From: Lachnospiraceae bacterium MC2017
GTDB taxonomy: Bacteria; Bacillota; Clostridia; Lachnospirales; Lachnospiraceae
Direction of reading: 5' to 3'
Length of the DNA stretch: 64,000 bases
Assembly: GCA_000701625.1 (NCBI GenBank)
Contig: JNJK01000015.1
Span: 1-64,000 of the forward strand
Shown: piece after piece, positions 42,961 through 52,077 of the stretch
Layout: every line of letters starts with the position of its first letter
How positions within the stretch are numbered: the first letter of the stretch is position 1
Notes under the pieces: generated by a model
Told to the model about the DNA's origin: nothing
Databases searched by the model: none
What the model saw: the letters and a program-made list of their open reading frames with translations, nothing else
Made by a program: the position numbers and the translations under genes

Positions 42961-45230
42961 GTCAGTTCCTCCAGAAATCTATTCATCCACGTCTGTCGTT
43001 CATTAAAGAATCCAAAAATTTCATTCATCCTCTTCCTGAAATATCCTTCATCAGCATTGCTTCCATACCAACGTTTTTCGCTGTTTATTGCTGCATTTTC
43101 TGTCATTTCCGATATACCATCGATAACACTTTTGACATTTGAAGGCTCATATACCGTAGCCATGATCTCCTTCATTCTCTTGGCAAATTTTCTGCGAAAG
43201 CCCTCGTTTTGCATACAGGAAGCAAACATATCTCCACTTGACGAGACAATATCGATCATATTTTTGCTTACCGAAGACTGAAGCATATTAAGATTATTGT
43301 CAAACATCAAAAAGCGCCATTTTCCATCCTCATAAGGCAGATCCGTGGCCTCTCTCGATCTCCAAAAGGCCACATTTGAACCTGGCCAGTCTGCTCCGGA
43401 TTCGATGTAGATCCTTGCTGCATAATAATCAATCATACTGTCTATATCAACAATTTTCTTAAAACCCTCATAGACGTTATCATCAGCAAAATCATCACCA
43501 TAGGTATATAAATAATGCTTCAAGTCGTTATAGAGTTCCTGATCTTCAGCTGTTCCTTCTGCAAGAGCGCCATTCTTTACCATTACAACATCATCCGCTT
43601 TTACTCCGTAATGCTTTGCAATGTATTCCGCATTCTGTCTTTCAGCGACTTCATATGCGCCCCAGTACTCACCGTTTAGAAATACATAGTAAATCGGTCC
43701 ATACTCGATCGTTCCAAATTCAAGGTTCTTTGTAAGCTCCGATACTATCCGATCCTTTGTCTTTGTTCTTTCATCATTCGCGCCTGTATAAAGTGTTATG
43801 CTGCGTTCTCCCTCATCTCCATCAAGAAACGGAACCTTGAAGGTGTCCTGTCCATAAGCGCTCCTCGCAAACAGATTAAAACTCTTTTGGGCATTGTTTC
43901 TCGTACGGTTTCCTTTTATACGAAGGCCAACGGTCTGCTCCATGATAAGAGCCCTGTCTTCAGATCCAAAAACCGATACTTCGGTCTCTCGCTCCCATTC
44001 AGGACCTCTCTCAGTATAATTTGACGGAGTCCAGTCATTTAATGTTATTCCGCATATACTAACCGTCCCATCAAGCGGAACTTCAGGATTTTCAGAAATA
44101 TATTTCATCGCATCACTGCTAAGAGATACCTGCTTCTTGAAATAATCCTCACCGATCTTACCAACAACATATATCCCGTTATCATGACTAAAAAGATTAT
44201 CCGGATCGGTAACAAGCGAAATTATTCCATGATCATCGTAAGCAGATCTATCCTGAAATCCGACAAAATAAGAAGCAGTTGCTATCTTACTGTACTTTCC
44301 GCTTTCATCAAATACGACCGCGCGAACTACAGTACATTTATCAACCGGTTTATCCGGAAGCTGCCACTCCGACTTTGCATATGATAAAAAATCCACTGAA
44401 ATATCTTTTATACCGGCATACAGGTTTTCATCTTTGGATCTGTCACTGATCAAAATCGGTCCCGTATAGAGTTCCGAAGTCTCTGTCGGTACGCTTCCAT
44501 CTAGTGTGTAACGAATTTCGGAGCCTTCCATAGATGTGATCGATAACTCAAAAGCATTATCGTAGAATCCGCTTTTTTTCGAGAATACCGGTTCTGCCAG
44601 CGTGGTTTCATCTGTTTTTTCTGCACCATTGTTGCTGCTTCCGGGAGACGGTATCATTTCTATCATTTCATTTCCGCCATCTGTATTTCGTCCCCAGGAT
44701 GCATTATATTTCATTTCCGGAATCTCGACTGTATCTACAAGGCTTCTCGACCTGTCCGAAAGATACAATCTTTCTCCTTTAGACGTCAGCGTAAATGGAA
44801 GATGTATTTCCGTGGTATCAACTAAAGATATACTTCCTCTTCCGGTCATTATGTAATTTTTCAGACTGAATGACGCATCAGGATCTTCTTCGTTTTTACT
44901 TTTCGTGCCATCTGCAAAAAGAAGAAGATAGCCATTTGCTGATATTGTCACATCCGGAAATACATACTTCCTGAGCTTTTTCCCCGAATTTGAGATGCTC
45001 CACCCCTCAAGCGAGATATCATGATCTTCCGGATTATATAATTCGATCCAATCCGGATATTTCTCATTTTTGTCCTGTATGACCGAAAGGTTTGATGAAC
45101 ATACTTCGTTGATCAGGATCTTGTCCCTTTCGCCGGTAAATCCCGCCGCAGACGCAAAAAAGGCAGCAACGACGAGAAAAAGCACAATTCCTGCGATTCT
45201 GATCATATTTTCAGAAATTAGTCTTCTCAA
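42957..45230 (-). CDS. Lamin-tail and CotH-domain surface protein (cotH3)
   Basis: A 757-residue surface protein with an N-terminal membrane segment (about 10-30). A lamin-tail-like domain follows (about 38-185, ILINEVCSSNLSVIQDKNEK, WIELYNPEDHDISLEGW). A chitobiase-like beta domain comes next (about 210-330, SEIRYTLDGSVPT). The CotH kinase-like domain lies at about 420-700, with GLRIKGNRTRNNAQKSFNLF near 425 and FLNGEYWGAYEVAERQ. The usual Asp-x-Asp metal motif reads MFDNNLNM here, with Asn in place of the second Asp. The start is TTG with an AGGA site. It lies between WbpP-like and SGNH genes. Confidence 0.82.
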   Translation of the reverse strand: MRRLISENMIRIAGIVLFLVVAAFFASAAGFTGERDKILINEVCSSNLSVIQDKNEKYPDWIELYNPEDHDISLEGWSISNSGKKLRKYVFPDVTISANGYLLLFADGTKSKNEEDPDASFSLKNYIMTGRGSISLVDTTEIHLPFTLTSKGERLYLSDRSRSLVDTVEIPEMKYNASWGRNTDGGNEMIEMIPSPGSSNNGAEKTDETTLAEPVFSKKSGFYDNAFELSITSMEGSEIRYTLDGSVPTETSELYTGPILISDRSKDENLYAGIKDISVDFLSYAKSEWQLPDKPVDKCTVVRAVVFDESGKYSKIATASYFVGFQDRSAYDDHGIISLVTDPDNLFSHDNGIYVVGKIGEDYFKKQVSLSSDAMKYISENPEVPLDGTVSICGITLNDWTPSNYTERGPEWERETEVSVFGSEDRALIMEQTVGLRIKGNRTRNNAQKSFNLFARSAYGQDTFKVPFLDGDEGERSITLYTGANDERTKTKDRIVSELTKNLEFGTIEYGPIYYVFLNGEYWGAYEVAERQNAEYIAKHYGVKADDVVMVKNGALAEGTAEDQELYNDLKHYLYTYGDDFADDNVYEGFKKIVDIDSMIDYYAARIYIESGADWPGSNVAFWRSREATDLPYEDGKWRFLMFDNNLNMLQSSVSKNMIDIVSSSGDMFASCMQNEGFRRKFAKRMKEIMATVYEPSNVKSVIDGISEMTENAAINSEKRWYGSNADEGYFRKRMNEIFGFFNERQTWMNRFLEELT

Positions 45231-45248
45231 TTCGTTCCTGCCTTATGT

Positions 45249-46226
45249 TTAAAGATTATTTTTGTACCAGTCTATTGCTTCTGTGATTCCCCGCTCAAAG
45301 TCATACTCAGGATGATACCCGAGAAGCTCTTCAGCTTTGCTTATATCTGCATTACTATGACGTATATCCCCTGCACGCGGAGGTCCAAAGATCGGCTCGA
45401 CATCGCCTTTGCCAAGAGCTTCTGCCAGACGATGATAGATATCGATCAGATACTCCCGACCACCTGCAGCAATATTATATGCCTGACCGCCTGCTTCATG
45501 AGACGCCTTGCAGGCTTTCAGATTACCCTCGATAACATTCTCTATATAGGTAAAATCACGGCTCTGCTTTCCGTCACCGTTAATAGTCGGCACTTCACCA
45601 TTAAGCAGCTGCTTAATGAACTTTGGTATCACCGCTGCATATGCGCCGTTAGGATCCTGACGTCTGCCAAATACATTGAAATAACGCAGACCGTAAGTAT
45701 CAAGACCATAAAGTTTATAATAAAGCTTTCCGTACTCTTCATCAACTCTCTTTGTCAATGCATACGGCGAAAGCAGATTTCCTTCCTGTCCCTCTTTCTT
45801 CGGAAGTACCGGGTGATCACCATACACCGAAGAACTGGATGCGTATACAAATTTCTTTACTCCGTTCTGTCTGGACGCTTCCATCATATTAAGTGTACCG
45901 CGGATATTGTTTTCTTCATAGAAAAGCGGCATCTCTATACTTCTGGGAACCGATCCCCACGCAGCCTGATTAAGGACATATGTTACGCCCTCTGTGGCTT
46001 TCATACAGGTATCAAGGTCTTTTATATCTCCCTTTATAAAAGTGTAATTGGGATCATTTATGAACAGATCTACGTTCTCCTGCTTTCCTGTTGAAAGGTC
46101 ATCTAAACCACGGACCTTATGACCTCTTTTTAAGAGTGCTTCCACAAGATTTGAACCAATAAATCCTGCCGCACCGGTTACAAGAAATACGTCTTCCGTA
46201 TCAAATTTAATTTCTGAATATGACAT
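45249..46226 (-). CDS. UDP-GlcNAc(A) C4-epimerase, WbpP/TviC type
   Basis: This 325-residue short-chain dehydrogenase-fold enzyme interconverts gluco and galacto forms of UDP-N-acetyl sugars or their uronates. The NAD motif is VTGAAGFIGSNL near residue 17, the catalytic serine lies in YASSSSVYG and the Tyr-Lys pair in YALTK near 152. GLRYFNVFGRRQDPNGAYAA is typical of the WbpP/TviC group. With the TviB-like dehydrogenase of the same operon it would make UDP-GalNAcA, as in Vi-antigen synthesis. A GGAGG site precedes the ATG. Confidence 0.85.
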   Translation of the reverse strand: MSYSEIKFDTEDVFLVTGAAGFIGSNLVEALLKRGHKVRGLDDLSTGKQENVDLFINDPNYTFIKGDIKDLDTCMKATEGVTYVLNQAAWGSVPRSIEMPLFYEENNIRGTLNMMEASRQNGVKKFVYASSSSVYGDHPVLPKKEGQEGNLLSPYALTKRVDEEYGKLYYKLYGLDTYGLRYFNVFGRRQDPNGAYAAVIPKFIKQLLNGEVPTINGDGKQSRDFTYIENVIEGNLKACKASHEAGGQAYNIAAGGREYLIDIYHRLAEALGKGDVEPIFGPPRAGDIRHSNADISKAEELLGYHPEYDFERGITEAIDWYKNNL

Positions 46227-46249
46227 TTACTGTGCCTCCGATAAAACAT

Positions 46250-46951
46250 TTATTTCTGTCTGCTCTTTAGAATACACTCTGCAAGAAAAAGATCGAAGGG
46301 CTTATCTATGTCCACAGAATCCTCTTCCTCCATTACATATGGCAGGCAACGGGTTCCGTAAAGACTTCCCGTCTTTCTGTAAACATCTGTATAAACTGCA
46401 TATATCGCAGCTCCATTCCTCGCGTACAGATGAGGCAACGCCTGTCTTGTCGTATATTTTTCGCCATCTTCCTGATAAAACTTCAATGCCCCGCTATCAT
46501 CCATCTTCATTATCTTCATAGGAAGATATTGATGCGGCATATCCATAACACTTACTATCGCATCTGCAGTCTCATCCTCAGTGAGAAGCTTCAGTGCCTC
46601 ATCAATATGCTGTGATGTTCGAAGCGGCGATGTGGGCTGCAGTAAAATAAATATATCAGGTGTATATCCTTTTTCTGCCAGACGATCCAGATGATAATTT
46701 ATCACATCTTTCATAACAGCTGTGTCTGTTGCAAGTTCTGCAGGACGCATTTCTACGTCAATGCCCTGACTCCTGCCGAATTCAGCAAATTTTTCATCAT
46801 CTGTTGAAAGCAGTATCCGGTCTATGAATTTACTTTCTTTTGCTGCATCGAAGGTGTACTGCATAAGAGGCTTTCCATTCAGGTCAACCATATTTTTCCC
46901 TGGAATTCCCTTTGATCCGCCTCTTGCAGGTACAATGGCCAGAATATTCAT
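46250..46951 (-). CDS. neuA: CMP-nonulosonate synthetase (NeuA-like)
   Basis: It activates a nine-carbon acid sugar with CTP. The nucleotide-binding loop is IVPARGGSKGIPGKNM at residues 5-20, and LLQPTSPLRTSQHIDEAL near 105 is the other family signature. At 233 residues it is a single-domain enzyme. The start overlaps the neuC stop by one base (TAATG). The sugar could be N-acetylneuraminate or legionaminate; sequence reading alone does not decide. Confidence 0.88.
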   Translation of the reverse strand: MNILAIVPARGGSKGIPGKNMVDLNGKPLMQYTFDAAKESKFIDRILLSTDDEKFAEFGRSQGIDVEMRPAELATDTAVMKDVINYHLDRLAEKGYTPDIFILLQPTSPLRTSQHIDEALKLLTEDETADAIVSVMDMPHQYLPMKIMKMDDSGALKFYQEDGEKYTTRQALPHLYARNGAAIYAVYTDVYRKTGSLYGTRCLPYVMEEEDSVDIDKPFDLFLAECILKSRQK

Positions 46952-48105
46952 TAGTAAACTATCCTCTTCTGAACAGGAACTTCTACTTTGCTAAGGATCT
47001 CTGCGATCCGCTCACCGGCATGACCATCACCGTAAATCGGCTCTGATACATACGGACCATGCTCAAGCTGCTTTTTAATAGCCTCATATACTGCATTCTC
47101 TTCATCCGGAGCATCGATAACGTTCTGACCTCTCTCACGGCCGTTCTGTCTTGTTCCTACATTTACAACCGGTGTTCCGATAAATGCACCCTCACGGATA
47201 CCGCTTGATGAATTACCAACAAGGCATGCTGTATTCTTCATCAGACGTACATATATGCTGATTGGAAGATTCTTAAACACGTGGATCTTTGCATCAGGAT
47301 TGAATTCACGATAAGTTCTGATACCCTTTGAGATACCTTCTGATCCTGCATCCGCATTCGGCCAGAGCATAATGATATTAAGTCCTGTCTTCATAGCAGC
47401 CTTGATAGTTGCTGTGATCTGCTTCTTCGCTTCAGAATACTCTGTTGTAACAGGATGCTGGGAGATAAGGATAAAAGGTTCATTTAAGTCAAAAGCAGGA
47501 CCTACGCCGCCCTGAGTCTGATAAATATCCATAGGCATTGATGAATCTTCATCAAGAATTCTCTTAACGTTATCGATTCTCGGGCATCCAACAACAAAAA
47601 CGTCTTCCGGTCTCTCTCCAAGCTTTTCTATTCTCTCGCCAGCCTCTTTATTTGCCGGGAAATGAACGTGAGCGAACTTTGTGATGGCATGACGGATACT
47701 TTCATCAATAGTACCTGTTACCTCACCACCCATTGTATGTGCTACACGGATATTCATATATGCAGCTGCAATCGTAGCTGCCATTACTTCATAACGGTCT
47801 CCGATAACGATAACAAAATCGGGCTGAAGTCGTTCAAATACATCTGCAAGTCCGAGCATTCCGAGGCCTGCTGTCTTTACCATGGCATTAGGCTTATCAC
47901 CTTCAACCTGCATGTATACTTTCTCATCGATGTTGAATCCATCAGCTACAAGGATCTTTTCAAGGTTACCAAACTTATCGACAAGACCTGAGCCACCGAG
48001 AACAACCTGAAGCTCAAGTTCAGGATGCTTCTGGATTGCCTGCATGGCAGACTTTATTGAACTGTAATTTGCTCTGCCTCCGATAAAAACACAGATTTTT
48101 CTCAT
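46951..48105 (-). CDS. neuC: Hydrolysing UDP-GlcNAc 2-epimerase (NeuC-like)
   Basis: It converts UDP-GlcNAc (or a dideoxy relative) to ManNAc (or relative) and UDP, feeding NeuB. The 384-residue protein has the two-Rossmann GT-B-like fold. Signature parts are VIVIGDRYEVMAATIAA near residue 97, HTMGGEVTGTIDESIRHAI near 122 and LVGNSSSGIREGAFIGTPVV near 300. It lies directly after neuB and before neuA. An AAGGG site precedes the ATG. Confidence 0.9.
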   Translation of the reverse strand: MRKICVFIGGRANYSSIKSAMQAIQKHPELELQVVLGGSGLVDKFGNLEKILVADGFNIDEKVYMQVEGDKPNAMVKTAGLGMLGLADVFERLQPDFVIVIGDRYEVMAATIAAAYMNIRVAHTMGGEVTGTIDESIRHAITKFAHVHFPANKEAGERIEKLGERPEDVFVVGCPRIDNVKRILDEDSSMPMDIYQTQGGVGPAFDLNEPFILISQHPVTTEYSEAKKQITATIKAAMKTGLNIIMLWPNADAGSEGISKGIRTYREFNPDAKIHVFKNLPISIYVRLMKNTACLVGNSSSGIREGAFIGTPVVNVGTRQNGRERGQNVIDAPDEENAVYEAIKKQLEHGPYVSEPIYGDGHAGERIAEILSKVEVPVQKRIVY

Positions 48106-48151
48106 AATTTTCCCTTCTAAATGAAACGGCTGACTTTCTTCTCCGCCTCTC

Positions 48152-49159
48152 TTACCAGTTAATATCCTCTTTTTTTATAATGTCATCAAAGTGAAGATCT
48201 CTTTTTGCTGTATGGCCAAGGATCTCCTTGTAATATTTTGTAGGAAGTCCTGTTCCCGGCTTTTTATATCCAAGCATGTGCGCTTCAATAGGTGTTCCTG
48301 CCGGTATGTCGGTGATGGATACGATACTCTTTTGGAATATCTCCTTCATGTTAGAAAACTCATCGGCACTTGTTTTATCCACCGGATTTGCAAGTGCGAT
48401 CTCCAGGTTCTTAACCGAATCACAAAGCTGTGTCATCTCATCCGGCTCCATGGACATCTTTGCATCAGGGCCGTACATTTTTTTGCTAAGAGTAAAATGT
48501 TTCTCTATGAGATGCGCACCCTTCTGGAATGCTGCGATCGCTGCCCATTCACCTGATGAATGATCTGAAAAACCAAGAGGAACTCCCGGATACTTCTCCT
48601 TAAAGAGGTCAATTATATTGAGTCCGACATGCTTCGGATCACACGGATACTCCGATGTACACTGCATCAGAGCTACATTGCAGTTTTTCTTTAAGAAGAT
48701 CTGCATGCATTCGTCCAGTTCTTCCAGGCTGCTCATGCCGCTGGAAACGATCACCGGTACATTAGCATCAGCAAGATGCTCAAGATACGGGATATTAGTG
48801 ATCTCACCGCTCGGAACCTTAAAGCAGTCTATACCAAGTTCCAGAAGGAAATCAATCGCCTCAATAGAGAACGGAGAAGAAATAAACTCTACATTGTTCT
48901 CTGCAGCACATTCCTTTAAGGTCTTCCACTGATCCATATTAAACGCAGTACGCTTAAAATATTCATATCTTGGTTCTGCCTTAAAATAAGGCGGCTGCGG
49001 AGCATTCCGAATAGTCTCCGCTTCTGAGATATGTGTCTGCAGTTTTACTGCGTCCACTCCACATTCTGCGGCCGCAATTATCATTGCCATGGCTTCTCCA
49101 AGACTTCCGTCATGAGTCATACCAAGTTCGGCAATTATCTTTCTTTTATTAAAATCCAT
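48152..49159 (-). CDS. neuB: Nonulosonate synthase (NeuB-like)
   Basis: It condenses phosphoenolpyruvate with ManNAc (or a relative) to the nine-carbon acid. The 335-residue protein has the TIM-barrel domain with IIAELGMTHDGSLGEA at the start, VDAVKLQTH, DCFKVPSGEITNIPYLEHL near 115, LGFSDHSSG and LIEKHFTL near 215. A C-terminal antifreeze-like SAF domain follows (about 275-330). A GAGG site precedes the ATG. neuB, neuC and neuA are consecutive. Confidence 0.92.
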   Translation of the reverse strand: MDFNKRKIIAELGMTHDGSLGEAMAMIIAAAECGVDAVKLQTHISEAETIRNAPQPPYFKAEPRYEYFKRTAFNMDQWKTLKECAAENNVEFISSPFSIEAIDFLLELGIDCFKVPSGEITNIPYLEHLADANVPVIVSSGMSSLEELDECMQIFLKKNCNVALMQCTSEYPCDPKHVGLNIIDLFKEKYPGVPLGFSDHSSGEWAAIAAFQKGAHLIEKHFTLSKKMYGPDAKMSMEPDEMTQLCDSVKNLEIALANPVDKTSADEFSNMKEIFQKSIVSITDIPAGTPIEAHMLGYKKPGTGLPTKYYKEILGHTAKRDLHFDDIIKKEDINW

Positions 49160-49169
49160 TCTTTGTGCC

Positions 49170-50693
49170 TCAATATTTTACTGCTGTGAGAGGTTTAGCC
49201 TTTTCCGGCTGTTCAACCGTAAATTCACCCATATGTACATAATCGCCATTCGTACTGTCGATCACATATGTCTTAACATCCCAGGGATTTTCTTTTGCAT
49301 CCAATGTGTCTTCCAGAATATCCTGCTCAACTCCATCTACCATTAAGGACGCTTTACCGTTTTCTTTCAGACCAAATGAAACTTTTCTTCCATCGAGTTC
49401 GATTGAAATGCCCTCTTTCGTAGGTGTATAAGCCTCAAATGAACCTGATGGATTATCCGTAACAAAAAGAACACCGCCGGTTATGTCTTGAGGAACAATA
49501 TCTGACGATACTGTATACGCCTCATTAGCACGTTTCGCAGAAACATCAGCTCTGTGACGAAGCGTGTTTCGTAAAAGCTTCAGCATTCTCTCATCCTGAA
49601 GAACCGGCGAATCTTCTCTTACATAGATCATCGAGCTATAATTCCAATCCGCAAGCTGGCTCAAGTATACATCAAGCTCCGGCTGCTGAACTATACGTCC
49701 TGTTTTATATGTATAATACTTATCCCAGTATTCTGTCCAGTTAGTATATGCAGGATCATTTCGGTGATCTTCCAAATGATAGTTTGCATTTATAAAATCA
49801 CCTATATACTCCGTTGTCTTTCTGGCACCGGCTTCATTGAGATGGCCTCTCAGATCCTTCATGTCGATAGTATAATCGACCACTCCCGGAATATGTGAAA
49901 AATCAAGATAATCTACACCATATTCATCCGCAATATCCTTTATTGCGTTTGCATACATCTGCCTGTCGGCCTTTGCAGGAAACGGCAGATTTGTGAGAAG
50001 AATAGTTATTCCTCTCTCCTGGCACATCTCAATAGACTTTCTTATATAGTATTCTGAAAGATCCGCAGGCTCTGTCTTTGCATCTTCACTTGTTTCTTCA
50101 TGAAGTTCCGGCTCGGACACAAACATTTCCTCGATGGTATCATGGTATGCCCCATTATCCATATATGGCTTGTAGTATCCAAAGTCATCCTTTGTCAGCT
50201 CATTCCATCTGGAATGATACTTCACGATCGGGAATAACAAACCTGCCCGTACCGTCCAATCCTCCTCCAGATCCATCGCCATTTCATACTTAGTCCTGCT
50301 TAGAGGAAAAAGATCAAATGTCTCAAGCGCAAGATCCGATACACCCTTATAATTCACGTCCGAACGGGTACAATCCATAACAACGACCTTTGGATCTGTG
50401 TAGTCAAGTGCATTTCTCATGACCCAATAAATAGTGGGGATCGTATTACCTGCACATCCCATATTGTAAGCAGTCATTCCATGATCCTGCCATAATTCCA
50501 GCGGATATATACCATATTCAACATGACTTACTCCAAAGAACAGAACATCCGTCTGCTCTGAGGCTTCAAAAAATCGTGTTAATTTCTGTCTGCTTTTTTT
50601 AAGAGAAACAACGTATGTCGCACAATAAAAAAATCCGGCCAAAATTGAAATAAATACTACAGCGCAAACAGCTCTACGTATTTTTGATGTCAT
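49170..50693 (-). CDS. Membrane-anchored SGNH-like protein (fourth paralogue)
   Basis: A 507-residue protein with one N-terminal membrane segment (about 7-29) and an extracytoplasmic SGNH-like domain. The serine motif is FFGVSHVEYGIYP near residue 53, and the histidine motif KDLRGHLNEAGARKT near 280. LEDHRNDPAYTNW near 305 is almost identical to the motif in the protein at 28905-30191. The C-terminal 130 residues are beta-rich and unlike the trefoils of the two larger paralogues. It lies between the TviB-like gene and neuB, which suggests it modifies the nonulosonate-containing glycan. Confidence 0.72.
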   Translation of the reverse strand: MTSKIRRAVCAVVFISILAGFFYCATYVVSLKKSRQKLTRFFEASEQTDVLFFGVSHVEYGIYPLELWQDHGMTAYNMGCAGNTIPTIYWVMRNALDYTDPKVVVMDCTRSDVNYKGVSDLALETFDLFPLSRTKYEMAMDLEEDWTVRAGLLFPIVKYHSRWNELTKDDFGYYKPYMDNGAYHDTIEEMFVSEPELHEETSEDAKTEPADLSEYYIRKSIEMCQERGITILLTNLPFPAKADRQMYANAIKDIADEYGVDYLDFSHIPGVVDYTIDMKDLRGHLNEAGARKTTEYIGDFINANYHLEDHRNDPAYTNWTEYWDKYYTYKTGRIVQQPELDVYLSQLADWNYSSMIYVREDSPVLQDERMLKLLRNTLRHRADVSAKRANEAYTVSSDIVPQDITGGVLFVTDNPSGSFEAYTPTKEGISIELDGRKVSFGLKENGKASLMVDGVEQDILEDTLDAKENPWDVKTYVIDSTNGDYVHMGEFTVEQPEKAKPLTAVKY

Positions 50694-50696
50694 GTC

Positions 50697-52013
50697 TTAC
50701 AGTCTCCAGTAAATGTATCCTGCGTTTTCATATGTCTTACGATCAAGTATGCCCTTTACGTCAGAAAGGATTTTTGAGTGATCATTCTCTCCGTACATCT
50801 TATCAAAGTCCGCAGGTGTAAGATCAGCAAATACATCATGCTGAACTGCAAGGATAACTGCGTCACAATCCTTAACATTCTTGATATCAGTAAACTTAAC
50901 GCCATAAAGCATCTCTGCTTCCTGTGCGTCCGCCTCAGGATCTGCGATCAAGGGATCGATCCCATACTCACGAAGCTCATTTACTATATCAATAACCTTT
51001 GTATTTCTCGTATCAGGACAGTTTTCCTTAAATGTAAATCCAAGGATAGCGACACGTGCATTTCGTACAGGAGCTTCTGCCTTTATCAGATTCTTAACAA
51101 GGCTCTCTGCCACATACTTGCCCATATCATCATTAATACGGCGTCCTGACAGGATTATCTGACTATGATATCCAAGCTGTTCTGCCTTATATGTCAGATA
51201 ATACGGATCGACACCGATACAATGACCACCCACAAGTCCCGGGAAGAAATGCAGGAAATTCCATTTTGTTCCCGCTGCCTTAAGTACCGCCTGTGTATCG
51301 ATACCCATCCTGTTAAAGATCATCGAAAGCTCATTCATGAAAGCTATGTTGATATCTCTCTGGCTGTTCTCGATAACCTTTGCAGCCTCAGCGACCTTTA
51401 TGGACTCTGCTCTGTAAACACCTGCTGCTACAACAAGACTGTAAGTATTTGCGATCTCCTCAAGAACTTCATCATTCATTCCGGAAACTATCTTTGTGAT
51501 AGTCTCAAGACGATGAACCTTGTCACCGGGATTTATTCTCTCGGGAGAATATCCGACAAAGAAATCTTCTCCGCATTTCATTCCTGATTCCTTTTCAAGG
51601 ATAGGCACACAGATATCTTCTGTAACTCCCGGATAAACTGTTGACTCATATACTACGATCGAGCCCCTTGTGAGATTTCTTCCGAGTGTATGGCTTGCGC
51701 CCTCTACCGGTCTGAGATCGGGTGTATGATCGGAATTTACAGGTGTCGGAACAGCTACGATATGGAACTTTGCTTCTTTAAGTCTTTCCTCATCCGATGT
51801 AAAGTCAACCGCAGAATTCTTAATACCATCGTTTCCAACTTCATTAGTTGGATCAATACCTGCTTTATATTTTTCAATCTTGTCTTTGTTTATATCAAAA
51901 CCGATCACATCGATATGCTTTGAAAATGAAACTGCGATCGGCATACCGACATATCCCAGTCCAACCAGTGATAATTTAGTTCTGTGATTTACCAGATCTT
52001 CATAAACAGACAT
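50697..52013 (-). CDS. UDP-N-acetylglucosamine 6-dehydrogenase (TviB/WbpO-like)
   Basis: This 438-residue UDP-sugar dehydrogenase oxidises C6 of a UDP-N-acetylhexosamine to the uronate with two NAD. The NAD loop is LSLVGLGYVGMPIAVSF near residue 15, VAVPTPVN follows, and the catalytic cysteine lies in LVGGHCIGVDPYYLTYKAE near 255. The C-terminal domain begins with ILGFTFKENCPDTRNTK. The ATG at 52013 with a GGAAGG site fits the family better than a TTG eight codons upstream. With the C4-epimerase in this operon it would yield UDP-GalNAcA. Confidence 0.88.
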   Translation of the reverse strand: MSVYEDLVNHRTKLSLVGLGYVGMPIAVSFSKHIDVIGFDINKDKIEKYKAGIDPTNEVGNDGIKNSAVDFTSDEERLKEAKFHIVAVPTPVNSDHTPDLRPVEGASHTLGRNLTRGSIVVYESTVYPGVTEDICVPILEKESGMKCGEDFFVGYSPERINPGDKVHRLETITKIVSGMNDEVLEEIANTYSLVVAAGVYRAESIKVAEAAKVIENSQRDINIAFMNELSMIFNRMGIDTQAVLKAAGTKWNFLHFFPGLVGGHCIGVDPYYLTYKAEQLGYHSQIILSGRRINDDMGKYVAESLVKNLIKAEAPVRNARVAILGFTFKENCPDTRNTKVIDIVNELREYGIDPLIADPEADAQEAEMLYGVKFTDIKNVKDCDAVILAVQHDVFADLTPADFDKMYGENDHSKILSDVKGILDRKTYENAGYIYWRL

Positions 52014-52077
52014 AATTTCCTTCCATTCCGGAATCAACCATGACTCCGCCTCTTATTTATTTACAAAAACCAATTCA

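Noticed and set aside
45312-46094. A 260-codon plus-strand frame opposite the C4-epimerase gene
   Set aside because: Antisense to a conserved enzyme, with no domain or ribosome site.
46250-49159. Legionaminic acid pathway
   Set aside because: Only synthase, 2-epimerase and CMP-transferase homologues are present; the 4,6-dehydratase, aminotransferase and acetyltransferase are not in the window, so a general nonulosonate call was kept.
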